NCBI RefSeq assembly: GCF_008122265.1
Contig: NZ_CP043042.1
Span: 744,001 to 808,000 of the forward strand
Direction: 5' to 3'
DNA from: Marinobacter fonticola
Lineage (GTDB): Bacteria > Pseudomonadota > Gammaproteobacteria > Pseudomonadales > Oleiphilaceae
Length of the DNA stretch: 64,000 nt
In this document: piece after piece, positions 17,648 to 26,660 of the stretch
How positions within the stretch are numbered: position 1 is the stretch's first letter
How the letters are laid out: the number at the start of each line of letters is the position of its first letter
The notes under the pieces: generated by a model
What the model saw: the letters and a program-made list of their open reading frames with translations, nothing else
What the model was told of the DNA's origin: nothing
The model's database searches: none
Position numbers and translations under genes: made by a program

Positions 17648-18429
17648 GCTGTAGCCGCCGCTCCGCCGCGATCGGGAACGGGTTGACCCTGGCCTACGTT
17701 CAGAGCATGTTCGATGGCTCTGGATACATAGTCCTGGGCCTGTTCGATGGCCATGTCTAGCGCCAATCCCTGAGCGCGTCCGGCCGCTATGGCGGCCGCC
17801 AGAGTGCATCCGGAGCCATGGTACTCGCCGCCGCGCCGCATGAGCTGCCACTCGCTATCCGGGCTGCCGGGCCGATGCAGGCGATTGGTGATCATCGACT
17901 CATCGCCGTGGCCGCCGGTGGTCAATACCGCCGGACAACCCTGTGCGATGAGGGTTTCTGCGGCCGAACGCTCGTTCTCGATACCGCCGAGCTGTACCAG
18001 CTCGACCCCGTTTGGGGTAATCACATCGGCCAGAGGAAACAAACGCTCTTTCATGGCGTTTACCAGAGCTTCGTCGGCCAGGTCGCCGCCGCCGGCCGCC
18101 TTGATAACCGGATCGACGACAATGGGAATATCCTGTTTGTCCTCGACGAACTGAACCAGTACGTCGACAATCGCGGCGCTACCCAGTGCGCCGGTCTTTA
18201 TCGCGTGGATCGGAATGTCTTGTGCGAGGCATTCGAGCTGCTGGCGGACCAACTCCGGGCTGACGGACTCGGCACTATAGACGTTACGGGTGTCTTGGAC
18301 CGTCAGGCAGCTCAGTACCGGTAATGGATGGCAGCCCAGGGCGGTAATTGCCTGGATGTCGGCCTGGATGCCGGCGCCGCCGGAGGGATCCAGGCCGGAC
18401 AAAATCAGGACATGCGGACGTTGGTTCAT
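17644..18429 (-). CDS. thiD: Hydroxymethylpyrimidine (phosphate) kinase
   Basis: ThiD, 261 aa, a ribokinase-fold enzyme that phosphorylates HMP and HMP-phosphate in thiamine synthesis. It begins [19 protein letters not shown], the HMP-binding signature. The C-terminal anion-hole and catalytic segment is [28 protein letters not shown] and the ITPNGVEL segment are typical of the family. It is followed by thiE with a 4-base ATGA overlap. hemJ lies 25 bp upstream in the same direction, so hemJ-thiD-thiE may be one unit. Confidence 0.95.
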   Translation of the reverse strand: MNQRPHVLILSGLDPSGGAGIQADIQAITALGCHPLPVLSCLTVQDTRNVYSAESVSPELVRQQLECLAQDIPIHAIKTGALGSAAIVDVLVQFVEDKQDIPIVVDPVIKAAGGGDLADEALVNAMKERLFPLADVITPNGVELVQLGGIENERSAAETLIAQGCPAVLTTGGHGDESMITNRLHRPGSPDSEWQLMRRGGEYHGSGCTLAAAIAAGRAQGLALDMAIEQAQDYVSRAIEHALNVGQGQPVPDRGGAAATA

Positions 18430-18454
18430 AGCGTGGCCTTGCGTTGGAACGTGT

Positions 18455-18877
18455 TCAGAAGGGTTTCACGGTTACGAGAATCACCACGGCGATTAGGATT
18501 AGCACCGGGAATTCATTGAACCAGCGGTAGAAAACGTGAGAGCGCCCATTGGTGTCATCAGCAAAGACTTTGACCAGATGGCCGCAATAGATGTGGTACG
18601 CGACCAGCACAGCGACCAGCAATAGTTTCGCATGAAGCCAGCCTTGGCTGAAATAACCCGCGGGATTATAGCCGATCAGCCATAGGCCGAGAGCCACCGT
18701 GATAATCATCGACGGTGTGGCGATGCCACGGTAGAGCTTGCGCTCCATCGTCTTGAAACGGTCGCGTCCGGGCTGGTCCTCGGCGCCGGCGTGATAGACA
18801 AACAGTCGAGGCAGGTAGAACAGGCCAGCGAACCAGCAGACCATGGCAATGATGTGGAATGCTTTTACCCAGAGCAT
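18455..18877 (-). CDS. hemJ: HemJ-type protoporphyrinogen oxidase
   Basis: A 140-aa integral membrane protein of the UPF0093/HemJ family, which oxidises protoporphyrinogen IX to protoporphyrin IX where HemG or HemY is absent. Four hydrophobic helices are visible. The conserved His of KAFHIIAMVCWFAGLFYLPR and the Arg/Lys pair in the loop (KTMERKLYRGI) match the family. Together with hemL it gives two heme-pathway genes in 3 kb. The membership is clear from sequence; the enzymatic role is known from cyanobacteria and other proteobacteria. Confidence 0.9.
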   Translation of the reverse strand: MLWVKAFHIIAMVCWFAGLFYLPRLFVYHAGAEDQPGRDRFKTMERKLYRGIATPSMIITVALGLWLIGYNPAGYFSQGWLHAKLLLVAVLVAYHIYCGHLVKVFADDTNGRSHVFYRWFNEFPVLILIAVVILVTVKPF

Positions 18878-18949
18878 GCTGTTTCGTTCCTTTTGATACG
18901 GGATTTATGCCTTTCGTCACCGGCTTTCCTCTTTTTGATACCGCCGGTC

Positions 18950-18993
18950 TTATTCTTTTCGAGACTGTTTAGCCGTTATTCTTTTCGATACTG
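18950..18993. repeat. Direct repeat at the CLC gene 3' end
   Basis: TTATTCTTTTCGAGACTG (18950-18967) recurs as TTATTCTTTTCGATACTG (18976-18993), 26 bases on. The second copy encodes the last residues and stop of the CLC gene on the minus strand; the first is a spare copy just beyond it. It probably arose by a short tandem duplication. Confidence 0.6.
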
Positions 18994-20757
18994 ATAATAG
19001 CTTTCGATTTCGCTCTTGAGCACCACACCTATAATACGTTGGATCATCGGCGCGGCATGGCGTTGGACATAGAGGGCTTCGGCCCGGCTGTTCTCGAACT
19101 GGGCCATGGCTTCCTCCAATGTGGCCTGGTAGGCAATGGGCGCCAAGTCCCGTCGGTTGGCAGGAATCTCCATCAGGTCGACCTGCGGTGTTTCGTCCGG
19201 TTTCTCGGGATCCGGCGTCAGCTTTTTCGCATGATCCTCCAGGAAACGGGCGAGATCCACCGCGGGCAATAATGCTGTGGGGCCTTTCTGGCCGTCGACG
19301 ATCAGCCAGCGGGGTTCGCTCTTCAGTAGCTCGCGGGCTTTTTCTGCTGTGAGGTGACGAGGGGTGCGGTGAATGCTGCGTTCCATGATGGCGCCTACGG
19401 ATACCCGCCGTAAGGCCTGGATGATGGGCGAGTTCTGGTAGCTCAGGCCTTGGCTTTTCAGTACCGAGAGGAAGATGGAGCGCTGGCCGAAAATCTCGCT
19501 CGCCACCAGGCTTGAGACCGTAATTGCGAGCATGCCGGGCAGAATGATATTGGGATTGCGGGTCAGCTCCAGCAGGGCCATCAGCGCGGCCAGCGGTGCC
19601 TGCAATACCGAGCCCATCATGGCGCCCATGCCGAGCATCGCGTAGAAACCGGCACTGGAGACGTAGTTCGGCGCGGCGGCAGCGCCGATCAGGCCCATGG
19701 CGCCGCCGATGGTGGCGCCGATAAAAATCGTCGGGCCGATCAGCCCGCTGGGCATTCCCAGGCCTATGGTCACTGCCGTAATCACAAGTTTTGTCAGCGC
19801 GATCGCCAGCAACAGCAGAATCGGCAACTCACCGTGAATGGCTTCGCTGACGGTGTCGTAGCCGATACCCATAATCTCGGGTAGCAACAGTGCTGCCGGC
19901 ACCATCAGTAGACCGGCGACTAGCATGCGCAAGAGGATCGGCCGCTGGTTGAAGCGTGTGGACAACACCAGCAAGCGCACAAAGGCAGCGGATGAAATGC
20001 CGATCACCAACGCAATGGCCAAGATCCAGGGAATTTCCAGCAGGGAGTTCATGGTCAGGGCGGGCACGCTGAAGGCTGGGGCCGAACCGTAAACGGCCTG
20101 CGTCACCACCGCCGAACTGACGGAAGCCAGGATGACGGGGGTAAAACCGGCAATCGTGTACTCCATCATCACCACTTCCATGGCGAAGATCACCCCGGCA
20201 ATCGGCGTGTTGAACGAGGCGGATATGGCCGCTGCACAGCCACAGGCGACCAGGGTGCGAATGCTGTTGTTGGGCAATTTCATCCACTGACCCAGCAGGC
20301 TGGAGAAGGCGGCTCCCAAATGAACGGCGGGGCCTTCGCGTCCCGAGGACTGACCGGTAACCACGGTGCCCACGCCTAGCACGAACTGGATCACCGCACT
20401 GCGCAGCGAGATGTAGCCTTGGTGGTAGTTGAGCCGTTCCATGACATAGGTCACCCCGACCTTGCGGTCGGACATGGCGAGCCGATGCATCAGGAGTCCG
20501 AGGGCAAGCGCGCCGCCGAGGGGCAGCAGGCCGCGGGTCAGCAAATCCAAGCTCTCGAAAGCTTCGTCGTGCCTTCCTGGCAGGAATGTGGCGAGCGGCC
20601 ATTCAATGGCCAGTCGGAACAGCAGTATGACCAAACCGGTGACGATCCCGGCGAATAGGCCCAGGAGCGACAATTGAGGTAGAGCATCCACGCCCGACAA
20701 GCGCCGCCGGAACATCGGGATCAGCTCGTCGTAGATGTGTCGCTTAATTTTGCCCAT
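18976..20757 (-). CDS. CLC-family chloride channel with degenerate CBS region
   Basis: A 593-aa CLC protein: about 10-11 membrane helices (to about 430), then a cytoplasmic part resembling a CBS pair (about 450-593). The gating glutamate is kept in SSGREGPAVHLG, and GMPSGLIGPTIFIGA forms the second selectivity loop. The first selectivity motif GSGIP is replaced by KVGVT. The proton-glutamate position (E203 in the E. coli antiporter) is Val in FNTPIAGVIFAMEVVM, as in true channels. The start MGKIKRHIYDEL is preferred to an upstream extension of 61 codons. It is divergent from argC. Confidence 0.87.
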   Translation of the reverse strand: MGKIKRHIYDELIPMFRRRLSGVDALPQLSLLGLFAGIVTGLVILLFRLAIEWPLATFLPGRHDEAFESLDLLTRGLLPLGGALALGLLMHRLAMSDRKVGVTYVMERLNYHQGYISLRSAVIQFVLGVGTVVTGQSSGREGPAVHLGAAFSSLLGQWMKLPNNSIRTLVACGCAAAISASFNTPIAGVIFAMEVVMMEYTIAGFTPVILASVSSAVVTQAVYGSAPAFSVPALTMNSLLEIPWILAIALVIGISSAAFVRLLVLSTRFNQRPILLRMLVAGLLMVPAALLLPEIMGIGYDTVSEAIHGELPILLLLAIALTKLVITAVTIGLGMPSGLIGPTIFIGATIGGAMGLIGAAAAPNYVSSAGFYAMLGMGAMMGSVLQAPLAALMALLELTRNPNIILPGMLAITVSSLVASEIFGQRSIFLSVLKSQGLSYQNSPIIQALRRVSVGAIMERSIHRTPRHLTAEKARELLKSEPRWLIVDGQKGPTALLPAVDLARFLEDHAKKLTPDPEKPDETPQVDLMEIPANRRDLAPIAYQATLEEAMAQFENSRAEALYVQRHAAPMIQRIIGVVLKSEIESYYQYRKE

Positions 20758-20969
20758 AGGCCAAGATGCCTGTTTTTGATATCGAGTTTTGGTCAGCAAA
20801 CAAAGCTGGAAACGAAAGTCATAAACGAAAGCTGAGAAACGAATAGTGACAAGAACTTGGTGTATTGTAACCAGCCTTCTATAGGGTGCCAAAAGCCGGG
20901 CGTTTATCATGTTAGACTTGCGGCTGATTTGAGGCCCCACGGGCCCGTGAATATGAGGAGGACAACACG

Positions 20970-22007
20970 TTGATCAAAGTGGGCATTGTCGGTGGCACCG
21001 GATATACCGGCGTAGAATTGTTGCGGATCCTGGCAACGCATCCGCAGGCCGAGGTGACAATGATCACCTCTCGATCCGAGGCGGGCCAGCCGGTAGCCGA
21101 TATGTATCCCAACCTGCGTGGCCATTTCGATCTCACGTTCTCCGAGCCCGATGAGACGCAGCTTGCCGCGTGCGACCTGGTGTTTTTCGCGACCCCTCAC
21201 GGCGTGGCGATGCGCACCGCACCCAAGCTGATTGCCGCAGGGACTCGCGTGGTAGACCTGTCGGCTGACTTCCGTATCCGCGACCTTGATGTCTGGGCAA
21301 ACTGGTACGGTATGCCGCATGAGTCGGTGGAGTGGGCGGAGAAGGCTGTGTATGGTCTGCCTGAAGTTTTCCGCGAGCAGATCCGGGACGCCAAACTTGT
21401 GGCCAACCCCGGCTGCTACCCCACCGCAGTCCAATTGGGCTTCCTGCCTCTGCTGGAAAAGGGGCTGGTTGACCCGGCGCGCTTGATTGCTGACGCAAAG
21501 TCGGGTGCCAGCGGTGCCGGACGCCAAGGCAAAATCGGCATGCTGCATGGTGAAGTCGGTGAGAGCTTCAAGGCCTACGGCGCATCCGGACACCGGCACC
21601 TGCCCGAAATTCGTCAGGGGTTAGAGATTGCCGCTGGCGGGCGTGTGGGCGTTACATTCGTGCCGCACCTGCTACCGATGGTCCGTGGTATCGAAGCGAC
21701 ACTGTATGCTGAGGTGCGTGATCCGGCGTCCTTCGAAACACTGCAGTCTCTTTACGAGGAGCGCTTTGCCGATGAGCCGTTCGTCGACGTGATGCCCTAC
21801 GGCGCCCACCCGGAAACCCGTAGCGTGCGTGGCGCAAACCACTGCCGGATGGCGTTACACCGCCAGGAAGACAGTCCTGTGGTCATCATCTCGTCGGTGA
21901 TCGACAACTTGGTGAAGGGCGCGGCAGGCCAAGCGGTCCAGAACATGAATATCATGTTTGGCCTCGATGAAACCTCGGGGCTTGATGCGCCGGCACTGTT
22001 GCCCTGA
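20970..22007 (+). CDS. argC: N-acetyl-gamma-glutamyl-phosphate reductase
   Basis: ArgC, 345 aa, performs the third step of arginine synthesis, reducing N-acetylglutamyl phosphate with NADPH. It has the Rossmann motif [18 protein letters not shown], the catalytic cysteine in [10 protein letters not shown], and the C-terminal HLLPMVRGI tract. The start codon is TTG, supported by a GAGGAG site nine bases away and by the Rossmann motif lying at once behind it. Downstream, a DUF6776-like gene and bactofilin follow closely on the same strand (12-bp gap). The same order from argC to erpA is known in Pseudomonas. Confidence 0.96.
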   Translation: MIKVGIVGGTGYTGVELLRILATHPQAEVTMITSRSEAGQPVADMYPNLRGHFDLTFSEPDETQLAACDLVFFATPHGVAMRTAPKLIAAGTRVVDLSADFRIRDLDVWANWYGMPHESVEWAEKAVYGLPEVFREQIRDAKLVANPGCYPTAVQLGFLPLLEKGLVDPARLIADAKSGASGAGRQGKIGMLHGEVGESFKAYGASGHRHLPEIRQGLEIAAGGRVGVTFVPHLLPMVRGIEATLYAEVRDPASFETLQSLYEERFADEPFVDVMPYGAHPETRSVRGANHCRMALHRQEDSPVVIISSVIDNLVKGAAGQAVQNMNIMFGLDETSGLDAPALLP

Positions 22008-22019
22008 CGGAGGACGATT

Positions 22020-22760
22020 TTGGCATCAGGCAAAGAGCGTCAGGGCGAATTCGTCGTTGTGCGGCATCGGCCGGGGCGACGTATCCGCCGATTCATGATC
22101 CTGCTTACCTTCAGCGTCGGAGCGGCTATCCTGGGGTATATGATCGGCATGGCCCAGGGTGGGTTTCGGTTCACCGACATGGCAAAGACCCGGACCGTTC
22201 TGTCGTCCGAACTGAACAAGCTGCGTGAACAACAGACCGGACTGCAGCAGAAGCTGATCAATCTGGAGCGCGGCAAGCGTATCGACCAGCAGGCTTTAAA
22301 GCAGGCGCGGCGGACGATCTCCGAGCTTGAGTCGAAAATGGTGGCCTTAAGTTCGGACCTGACGTTTTACAAGAATATTATGGCGCCATCTGAAATGGCG
22401 ACCGGGCTCCAGATTCAGCGGTTTGATCTGGAACAACGGCGCGCAGACCGTTCCTATGGGTTCAAGCTGGTGCTAACGCAGGTCGGCGACAATCGCAGTT
22501 ATATCGCCGGGCTCGTTGCAGTCAATGTGATCGGTCAGAAGCAGGGCGAGCGTCAGGTGATTGCCCTTAGGGACTTATCACAAGATATCGAAGATCTCGG
22601 CGTGCGCTTCCGCTATCGCTATTTTCAGGATGTCGAAGGCGTCCTGACCTTGCCTGAAGGTTTCGAGCCGCTGGAAATCCAGGTGGTAGCCAAGGCAGAG
22701 GACAAGAAAGCTTCCCGTAGTGAACGAACATTTGATTGGCAATCGGTATTGGAGAACTAA
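22020..22760 (+). CDS. Single-span membrane protein with coiled coil (DUF6776-like)
   Basis: A 246-aa protein of unknown function. A basic N-terminus (VVRHRPGRRIRRF) is followed by one membrane helix (about 27-46) and a coiled coil (about 60-120) rich in Leu/Gln/Glu (LNKLREQQTGLQQKL). A C-terminal beta-rich domain (about 130-240) is probably periplasmic. The TTG start has a GGAGGA site. It sits 12 bp after argC and ends 4 bp before the bactofilin start. The layout, a membrane anchor plus coiled coil beside a bactofilin, suggests a bactofilin partner at the envelope. I assign the family from memory of the Pseudomonas neighbourhood. Confidence 0.75.
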   Translation: MASGKERQGEFVVVRHRPGRRIRRFMILLTFSVGAAILGYMIGMAQGGFRFTDMAKTRTVLSSELNKLREQQTGLQQKLINLERGKRIDQQALKQARRTISELESKMVALSSDLTFYKNIMAPSEMATGLQIQRFDLEQRRADRSYGFKLVLTQVGDNRSYIAGLVAVNVIGQKQGERQVIALRDLSQDIEDLGVRFRYRYFQDVEGVLTLPEGFEPLEIQVVAKAEDKKASRSERTFDWQSVLEN

Positions 22761-22764
22761 AGGC

Positions 22765-23265
22765 ATGCTGGGCAACAAAAAGCAGAAGTCGCGTAAACCG
22801 GCCACAGGTCATTTCGATACCCTGATTTCCGGCAAAACGTCGATTTCGGGTGATGTCGAGTTTTCCGGTGGTCTGCATGTAGACGGCCGTATCCGCGGTA
22901 AAGTGATTGCCGAGGAGGGCACCGGCGCCATCTTGCGAATTTCCGAAGTGGGTGCCGTGGAGGGCGATATTGTCGCACCGCATGTGATTATCAATGGTAC
23001 GGTTCATGGTGATGTTTATGCGTCCGAGCACCTTGAGCTTGCGCCCAAAGCCTCCATTAACGGTAACGTGTATTACAACTTGATCCAGATGGCGATGGGG
23101 GCCTCGGTTAACGGTAGCTTAGTCCACCAGAAAGAGCCGGTAGGGCTGCTCAACCAATCCGGTAGCGCGACCAGCGTCCGGTCATCCGCAAAGGCGGGCA
23201 AAGGTGAAGTGGTTAAAGATGATCCGGACACCGAACCGGCGCCGTCCGAGTCACGGGATGAATAA
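22765..23265 (+). CDS. Bactofilin
   Basis: A polymer-forming cytoskeletal protein (DUF583) of 166 aa. The central beta-helix (about 20-125) has repeated glycine-rich rungs: ISGDVEFSGGLHVDGRIRGKV, then GAVEGDIVAPHVIINGTVHGDV and SINGNVYYN. Flexible N- and C-tails flank it, as usual. Bactofilins assemble nucleotide-free filaments that organise cell-wall enzymes. The start MLGNKKQKSRK follows a GGAGAACTAAAGGC site; the frame extends upstream into the preceding gene without support. An M23 endopeptidase and anmK lie within 2 kb, which fits a cell-wall role. Confidence 0.92.
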   Translation: MLGNKKQKSRKPATGHFDTLISGKTSISGDVEFSGGLHVDGRIRGKVIAEEGTGAILRISEVGAVEGDIVAPHVIINGTVHGDVYASEHLELAPKASINGNVYYNLIQMAMGASVNGSLVHQKEPVGLLNQSGSATSVRSSAKAGKGEVVKDDPDTEPAPSESRDE

Positions 23266-23338
23266 TTGACTGTTTTGGTCGGGAATTGGATAATCGACCG
23301 ATAGCCGCTTTTGCTTATGCACGATCCAGGAGGCGACC

Positions 23339-23692
23339 TTGAGTGCAGTTCAGGAACAGATAGCCATACCGCTATTCTTCAGCGACAACGCTGTGGCGAA
23401 GGTTCGGGAGCTGGTCGAGGAAGAGGAAAACCCCGATCTTAAGCTTCGAGTCTTCGTGACGGGTGGCGGTTGCTCCGGCTTCCAGTACGGGTTTTCTTTC
23501 GATGAGGCCCAGGAAGAGGACGATACCGCGATCGAAAAAGAGGGGATCACCCTGCTGGTGGATCCCATGAGTTACCAGTATTTGATCGGCGCTACCATTG
23601 ATTACCAAGAAGGGCTGCAAGGTTCCCAGTTTATGGTGCAGAACCCCAATGCGACGACGACCTGCGGGTGCGGTTCATCCTTCTCGATCTAA
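23339..23692 (+). CDS. erpA: Iron-sulfur carrier ErpA
   Basis: An A-type [Fe-S] carrier of 117 aa that delivers clusters to client enzymes, for instance of isoprenoid synthesis. The three conserved cysteines are present: [11 protein letters not shown] and the C-terminal CGCGSSFSI. The length equals that of other ErpA proteins. The TTG start has a perfect AGGAGG site five bases upstream. A strong terminator follows at 23741. Confidence 0.96.
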   Translation: MSAVQEQIAIPLFFSDNAVAKVRELVEEEENPDLKLRVFVTGGGCSGFQYGFSFDEAQEEDDTAIEKEGITLLVDPMSYQYLIGATIDYQEGLQGSQFMVQNPNATTTCGCGSSFSI

Positions 23693-23740
23693 ACGCTCGT
23701 TTTTCACTCTAATGAAGTGAGAGCCATCAATAGCCATGCT

Positions 23741-23777
23741 AAACGGCCCGGGCGCGAAAGCCTCGGGCCGTTTTTTT
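23741..23777 (+). terminator. Terminator after erpA
   Basis: ACGGCCCG/CGGGCCGT stem (23743-23750 and 23764-23771), with a 13-base loop and then seven T. On the opposite strand the same stem precedes a shorter T-run (CCGTTT) and could also end anmK transcripts. Confidence 0.93.
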
Positions 23778-23797
23778 GTGGCTGATACTCTATCTAT

Positions 23798-24895
23798 TCA
23801 AGCCTGATAGATGGCGCCGAGAATACGGTCGCCGCTGGCGCCCGTCACAGCGGGAAGGTTGCCAGGCGCTTTATCAAGCGTGCGCATGGCGAGCCAGGCG
23901 AAGGCGACGCCTTCCACCCATTGAGGATCCAGCCCTAGCGCCTGAGTCGTTTCGATAGGAGTAGAAGGAAGGGCATTCTGCAAGCGTTGCATCAAAAAAC
24001 TGTTTCGGGTGCCGCCACCGCAAACGAATAATTTCAGGTGTTCTTCGTGTGGGAGTTGCATGGCTATCGAGCGCGCAGTCAACTCGACTAAGGTGCATTG
24101 GATGTCAGCGGCAGACACGTCTGGATGTCGTGCGATGACGGTTTCTACCCAAGCAATATTGAAGCGCTCTTTACCGGTACTCTTTGGTGCTTCACGCTCG
24201 AAATAGGCGTCGCTCAGCATGTCTTTGAGCAGCGCTTCGTTGATTTCACCGGTTTTTGCCCAATGGCCATTCTCATCAAGAGGGCGTCCGGTTTGATTCT
24301 GACACCAAGCATCCAATAGCGCGTTGCCGGGCCCCGTATCGAAGCCTAGGGCCTGTCGCTCGTTATCGGCAGGAAGCCAAGTGATGTTGGCAATACCGCC
24401 AATATTAACAATGCAACGGCTTTCCGTGCCGCCGAAATAGGCTTGGTGAAAAGCGGGCACTAGAGGCGCGCCCTGGCCTCCGGCGGCCAGATCCCTGCGC
24501 CGGAAGTCGGCAACTGTGGTCACGCCAGTGTGCTCGACGATAATGTTTGGGTCGCCGATCTGCAAAGTAAAAGGGGACTGACCCAATGGCTGGTGACGCA
24601 ACGTCTGACCGTGACTGCCAATGGCCGCAACCTGCTCTGCCGACATGCCTGCTTCCTCCATGACGCCACGCGCTGCCTGGCTGAACAGCAGGCCCAGTTC
24701 ATGGTCGAGTTCGCCAATTTCATCCGGTGTCGCGTGGTTCAGGCAGGCTCGGGTCAAGCGTTGGCGCAGGGTGTCGGAATAAGGGAGGGTATACGTGGCG
24801 TGAATGAGCAGTGCGTCTGAGCGGAAGGAAACCAGCACAGCATCGATACCGTCCATGCTGGTTCCTGACATGAGCCCAAGATAAGGGGCATTCAT
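23798..24895 (-). CDS. anmK: Anhydro-N-acetylmuramic acid kinase
   Basis: AnmK, 365 aa, phosphorylates and hydrolyses 1,6-anhydroMurNAc during peptidoglycan recycling to give MurNAc-6-phosphate. It has the ASKHA-fold phosphate loop GLMSGTSMDGIDAVL at the start, the catalytic region NIGGIANITWLP and GFDTGPGNALLD, and the adenosine motif CGGGTRNSFLM. It lies 3 bp downstream of the M23 endopeptidase gene, so the two are cotranscribed. One cuts or edits the wall and the other recycles its products. The same pair precedes tyrS in Pseudomonas. Confidence 0.96.
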   Translation of the reverse strand: MNAPYLGLMSGTSMDGIDAVLVSFRSDALLIHATYTLPYSDTLRQRLTRACLNHATPDEIGELDHELGLLFSQAARGVMEEAGMSAEQVAAIGSHGQTLRHQPLGQSPFTLQIGDPNIIVEHTGVTTVADFRRRDLAAGGQGAPLVPAFHQAYFGGTESRCIVNIGGIANITWLPADNERQALGFDTGPGNALLDAWCQNQTGRPLDENGHWAKTGEINEALLKDMLSDAYFEREAPKSTGKERFNIAWVETVIARHPDVSAADIQCTLVELTARSIAMQLPHEEHLKLFVCGGGTRNSFLMQRLQNALPSTPIETTQALGLDPQWVEGVAFAWLAMRTLDKAPGNLPAVTGASGDRILGAIYQA

Positions 24896-24898
24896 CGG

Positions 24899-26353
24899 CT
24901 ACTCGCTCTTGGCCTTGGGGCCGAGCGCGATCTGCCGCTCCCCGCTAGCTTCGTTCAGCTCTGCCAGCAGAGGCTGGATGCTGGCCTTGAAGGTGGCCAT
25001 CTCTGCTTTGGGTACGGGCGTTGCGTCCGGTAGTTTGACCGTGCGGGAGTTGCGCGGTGAGCCGTTAACCCGAAATTCATAATGCAAGTGCGGCCCGGTC
25101 ACCATACCTGAAGAACCCACATAACCGACAGTCTGGCCCTGCTTGATCCTGGCTCCGTTGCGAACGCCTTTAGCGATTGCGCGCATGTGCGCATAAAGGG
25201 TGGAGATGTTATCGCCGTGCTGAATCACGACCGTCCGGCCGTAGCCTCCTTTCCAGCCGGAGAAACGGATGCGCCCATTGCCGGCTGCCTTGATTGGAGT
25301 GCCTGGAGGTGCTGCGTAGTCAGTGCCCTCGTGGGGGCGAACAACGTCCAGAACCGGATGGCGGCGCTGCAGGTTGAACGCCGACGAGACCCTTGCGTTA
25401 ATCGGCGTGCGCAGGAATGCCTTGCGGAGGCTGTGTCCTTCCGGCGTATAGTAATCCGCATTGCCTTGCTTGTCGGTGTACAGCAGCGCCGTGATATCCT
25501 CGCCGCGGTTGGTGAACTTGGCGGCTAGGATGCGCCCGGTGTCGATTTTTTCACCGTCCAGGTACAGCTCCTCGTAAAGGACCTCAAACCGGTCGCCTTT
25601 ACGGATGTCGTAAACGAAGTCGATGTCCCAACCGAAAATGCCGGCCAGTTCCATTGTCAGTCTGTCGCTAAGCCCGGCTTCTTTGCCTGCCAGATAGAGA
25701 GAGCCGTCGATTTTGCCGTGGCTAAACACCGGCTTTGCCTCGGGTTCCTGGATAACGACCTCACCGCTAAAGCCATCGTCCTGACGCTTGATGACCAGCG
25801 ACTCAAGACGGTTGCGCTCAAGCTCGATTTGCTCGAGTTCGCCTTCGGCGTTGGCGGCAAATGCGATGGTTTCGCCGGCATACAAGCGCTCGAGTTTCTT
25901 CGCGTCGCCGTCGCCGTGGATGACAGACAACATGAGGCCGGAACTATAACCCGCCTTTTTGAAAAGTGACGAGAGGCTATCGCCGCTCTTAATCTTGAAG
26001 GACTGCCAGTCAAGCTGGGGCGCCTGCGGCACATCGGCAATTCGGGGTTCCTCTAGCGATGTTTCGGCTGGAACCGAGATTTGCTCGACGGACTTGGCGA
26101 TGGCGGCAGCCTCTTCGGCAGCGCTTTCTTTAACCGCGATTGTCTCAACGCTATGGTCTGCAGCCGCGTTGGCGGTTTCAGTCGTCTCGCTTTGGGGCGT
26201 CAGCTCTTGGGTTTGTCCATTTTCCAGATCAAGTGAAACCGACACCCGGCCCGCTTCCACTGGGGTGCTGGGGCTAAGAATTAGCCCCAATCCAATAACA
26301 GCGCTTAGTGCTCCCGCGGCGACCAGATGCTTTTTCGGAAATTTATTAAGCAC
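24899..26353 (-). CDS. M23 peptidoglycan endopeptidase (MepM-like)
   Basis: A 484-aa protein of the MepM/YebA type. An N-terminal membrane anchor or uncleaved signal (about 8-30) leads into a long acidic linker (about 40-110). A LysM/OapA-like domain (SFKIKSGDSLSSLFKKAG, about 118-190) follows. The C-terminal LytM/M23 domain has the zinc ligands His and Asp in HEGTDYAAP and HxH in GPHLHYEF. It cuts peptide cross-links in the periplasm. The gene is just upstream of anmK. Substrate specificity (DD-endopeptidase) is inferred from the family. Confidence 0.92.
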   Translation of the reverse strand: MLNKFPKKHLVAAGALSAVIGLGLILSPSTPVEAGRVSVSLDLENGQTQELTPQSETTETANAAADHSVETIAVKESAAEEAAAIAKSVEQISVPAETSLEEPRIADVPQAPQLDWQSFKIKSGDSLSSLFKKAGYSSGLMLSVIHGDGDAKKLERLYAGETIAFAANAEGELEQIELERNRLESLVIKRQDDGFSGEVVIQEPEAKPVFSHGKIDGSLYLAGKEAGLSDRLTMELAGIFGWDIDFVYDIRKGDRFEVLYEELYLDGEKIDTGRILAAKFTNRGEDITALLYTDKQGNADYYTPEGHSLRKAFLRTPINARVSSAFNLQRRHPVLDVVRPHEGTDYAAPPGTPIKAAGNGRIRFSGWKGGYGRTVVIQHGDNISTLYAHMRAIAKGVRNGARIKQGQTVGYVGSSGMVTGPHLHYEFRVNGSPRNSRTVKLPDATPVPKAEMATFKASIQPLLAELNEASGERQIALGPKAKSE

Positions 26354-26506
26354 GTTGTTACCTGTTTTTTTTCCGACACTTCTGCAAGTTGTGTCAAATA
26401 ATTAAAGATAGTCCGAAGTATAGTGCAAGCAAAATAGCATAAAAAGCGTGTGCGTTTACGTCAGACGGTCGTTATCGTATTGCTCCCAGCCATTTCCTGT
26501 CGTCCT

Positions 26507-26538
26507 TGATATAATCGTTGGCCTCAAGGTTTGAGGCT
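26507..26538 (+). promoter_or_regulatory. Extended -10 promoter and leader hairpin of tyrS
   Basis: TGATATAAT (26507-26515) is an extended -10 element with a perfect TATAAT; no good -35 is seen. It is followed at once by a GCCTCAA/TTGAGGC hairpin (26521-26537). Transcription from here would give a leader of about 140 nt before tyrS. The rest of this 307-bp gap (26354-26660) is AT-rich and must also hold the divergent M23 promoter. Confidence 0.5.
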
Positions 26539-26660
26539 GAAGCCTATTGTTCTCTGGCGAAAAAATAAACAGTACGAACTGTATCAGGTCTGCGGGTAAC
26601 GCACTGAATCGTTGTGTAGAACTTTGTTAAAGCTGATATTTGTATATAAAGGAAGGATTG

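Noticed and set aside
17648..17851. Extended N-terminus of ThiE
   Set aside because: The extra 68 codons lie within thiD in another frame; the ATGA overlap defines the true start.
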